A stretch of DNA of 64,000 nt. Origin: Sphingomonas sp. Y57 (GTDB taxonomy: Bacteria > Pseudomonadota > Alphaproteobacteria > Sphingomonadales > Sphingomonadaceae). This document shows positions 63,413 through 64,000 of the stretch, piece by piece. The stretch spans positions 62,001 through 126,000 of the forward strand of contig NZ_LDES01000002.1 of assembly GCF_001015195.1 (NCBI RefSeq), given 5' to 3'. Each line of letters starts with the position of its first letter. Position 1 is the stretch's first letter. The translations under genes were made by a program, and so were the position numbers. Below the pieces are notes generated by a model. That model did no database searches. It was not told the DNA's origin and saw nothing but the letters and a program-made list of their open reading frames with translations.

Positions 63413-64000
63413 CTAGAGGGCGGTGGCGCCGCCGTCGGGCACAAGCAATGTGCCCGTGAAGAAGCTCGCCTCGTCCGAAAGCAGGAAGCAGATCGGCGCG
63501 GCAATCTCCTCGGGCTCGGCACTGCGCCTCTGCGGCGTGTGCTGGACCGCGCTCGCCACGCCCTTCTCGTAATCGCCGCCGCCGCGCGCCACGAACAGCG
63601 GCTCGGTCATCGCGGTGCGGACATGACCGGGCGCCACCACATTCACGCGTATCCCGTCGCCGGCGACCTCGATCGCGAGCTGCCGCGAGAGGGCGAGGAT
63701 GGCGCCCTTGGCGGCAGAGTAGCCGCCCACGCCGTCGCGGCCGACCAGGGCGGCGATCGACGCGACGTTCACGATCGCCCCGCCCCCTGCTTGCCGCAGG
63801 ATCGGCAGAGCCTCCCGGCAGACCAGGAAGGTGCCGGTCGCATGAACAGCCAGCATCCGGTTCCAGTCAACCAGGGCGAGATCGCCCAATCGGCCGAAAC
63901 TCGCGTGCCCGGCGGCGTTCAGCACACAGGAAAAGGGTCCGAGCCGAGCGACCGTTTCGGCGACGGCAGACCGGACGCTGGCCTCGTCTGCAACGTCGCA
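63413..64000 (-). CDS. short-chain dehydrogenase/reductase, 5' end beyond window
   Basis: At least 195 residues of an SDR open to the right edge. The visible frame from 64000 reads CDVADEASVRSAVAETVARL and then NAAG, so the real start is further right and the GTG at 63925 is internal. The active site is complete (VASIAAL...GGYSAAK). The C-terminus GTLLVPDGGATAL is normal. Substrate unknown. Confidence 0.9.
   Translation of the reverse strand, partial: CDVADEASVRSAVAETVARLGPFSCVLNAAGHASFGRLGDLALVDWNRMLAVHATGTFLVCREALPILRQAGGGAIVNVASIAALVGRDGVGGYSAAKGAILALSRQLAIEVAGDGIRVNVVAPGHVRTAMTEPLFVARGGGDYEKGVASAVQHTPQRRSAEPEEIAAPICFLLSDEASFFTGTLLVPDGGATAL

Noticed and set aside
1-64000. tRNA, rRNA, CRISPR arrays, insertion sequences, prophage
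   Set aside because: No transposase, integrase, direct-repeat array or cloverleaf-like sequence was recognised by reading; a covariance-model search could still find a small RNA.

Overview
The window is about 65% GC. It is densely packed with co-directional, often overlapping genes (ATGA and GTGA junctions). It carries three large TonB-dependent receptors, many CoA-pathway enzymes and several TetR, MarR, GntR and Lrp regulators. This is the look of a catabolic accessory region of a sphingomonad (Sphingomonas, Sphingobium, Novosphingobium or relatives, Alphaproteobacteria). The genus is inferred from gene style only. I saw no tRNA, rRNA, IS element or CRISPR array.

Region A (about 0.35-21 kb) looks like one module bounded by two paralogous TetR regulators that face outward-reading operons. 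The left operon (+) holds an aldehyde dehydrogenase, a TonB receptor, three paralogous exported amidohydrolases of the YtcJ/N-substituted-formamide-deformylase type, an exported metallo-beta-lactamase-HD fusion, a histone-deacetylase-like amidohydrolase and an exported dimeric-barrel protein. The right operon (-) holds a second TonB receptor, a cytochrome c, aauBEDA (tryptophan tryptophylquinone aromatic amine dehydrogenase and its maturation factors) and a second monohaem cytochrome. The two operons meet tail to tail with a 31-bp overlap. I infer a periplasmic route: import an amide, cleave it to an amine, deaminate the amine with the quinoprotein, oxidise the aldehyde. The individual enzymes are known types; the assembled system is the most interesting part of the window.

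Region B (21-28 kb) is mixed: an Lrp regulator, a small DUF6356-like protein, a peroxiredoxin, a TauD-type dioxygenase, a MarR regulator, then a P450, a beta-hydroxyacid dehydrogenase and an IlvD/Edd dehydratase in an apparent operon.

Region C (28-39.6 kb, all -) is an aerobic CoA-dependent 2-aminobenzoate-type pathway: MarR, benzoate/2-aminobenzoate-CoA ligase, hydratase/dehydrogenase fusion, a two-domain monooxygenase/reductase of the 2-aminobenzoyl-CoA or salicylyl-CoA type, SDR, crotonase, acyl-CoA dehydrogenase, RidA-like protein, glutaryl-CoA dehydrogenase and thioesterase. A 17-bp palindrome lies just upstream of the ligase.

Region D (39.7-46.6 kb) has a decayed SDR, two TauD/TfdA dioxygenases, an acyl-CoA dehydrogenase, a ketopantoate-reductase-like protein coupled to a Rieske oxygenase, and an SDR without its catalytic Tyr and Lys. 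Region E (46.6-64 kb) has a class II aldolase, a tight beta-oxidation-like operon (CoA ligase, hydratase, 3-hydroxyacyl-CoA dehydrogenase, thiolase, aldo/keto reductase, acyl-CoA dehydrogenase) with a GntR regulator, an uncharacterised protein, an Ltp2-like thiolase-fold/DUF35 pair, a bicupin with an MFS transporter, a third TonB receptor, a SnoaL-like protein and an SDR that runs off the right edge. The left edge cuts a CitE-like lyase.
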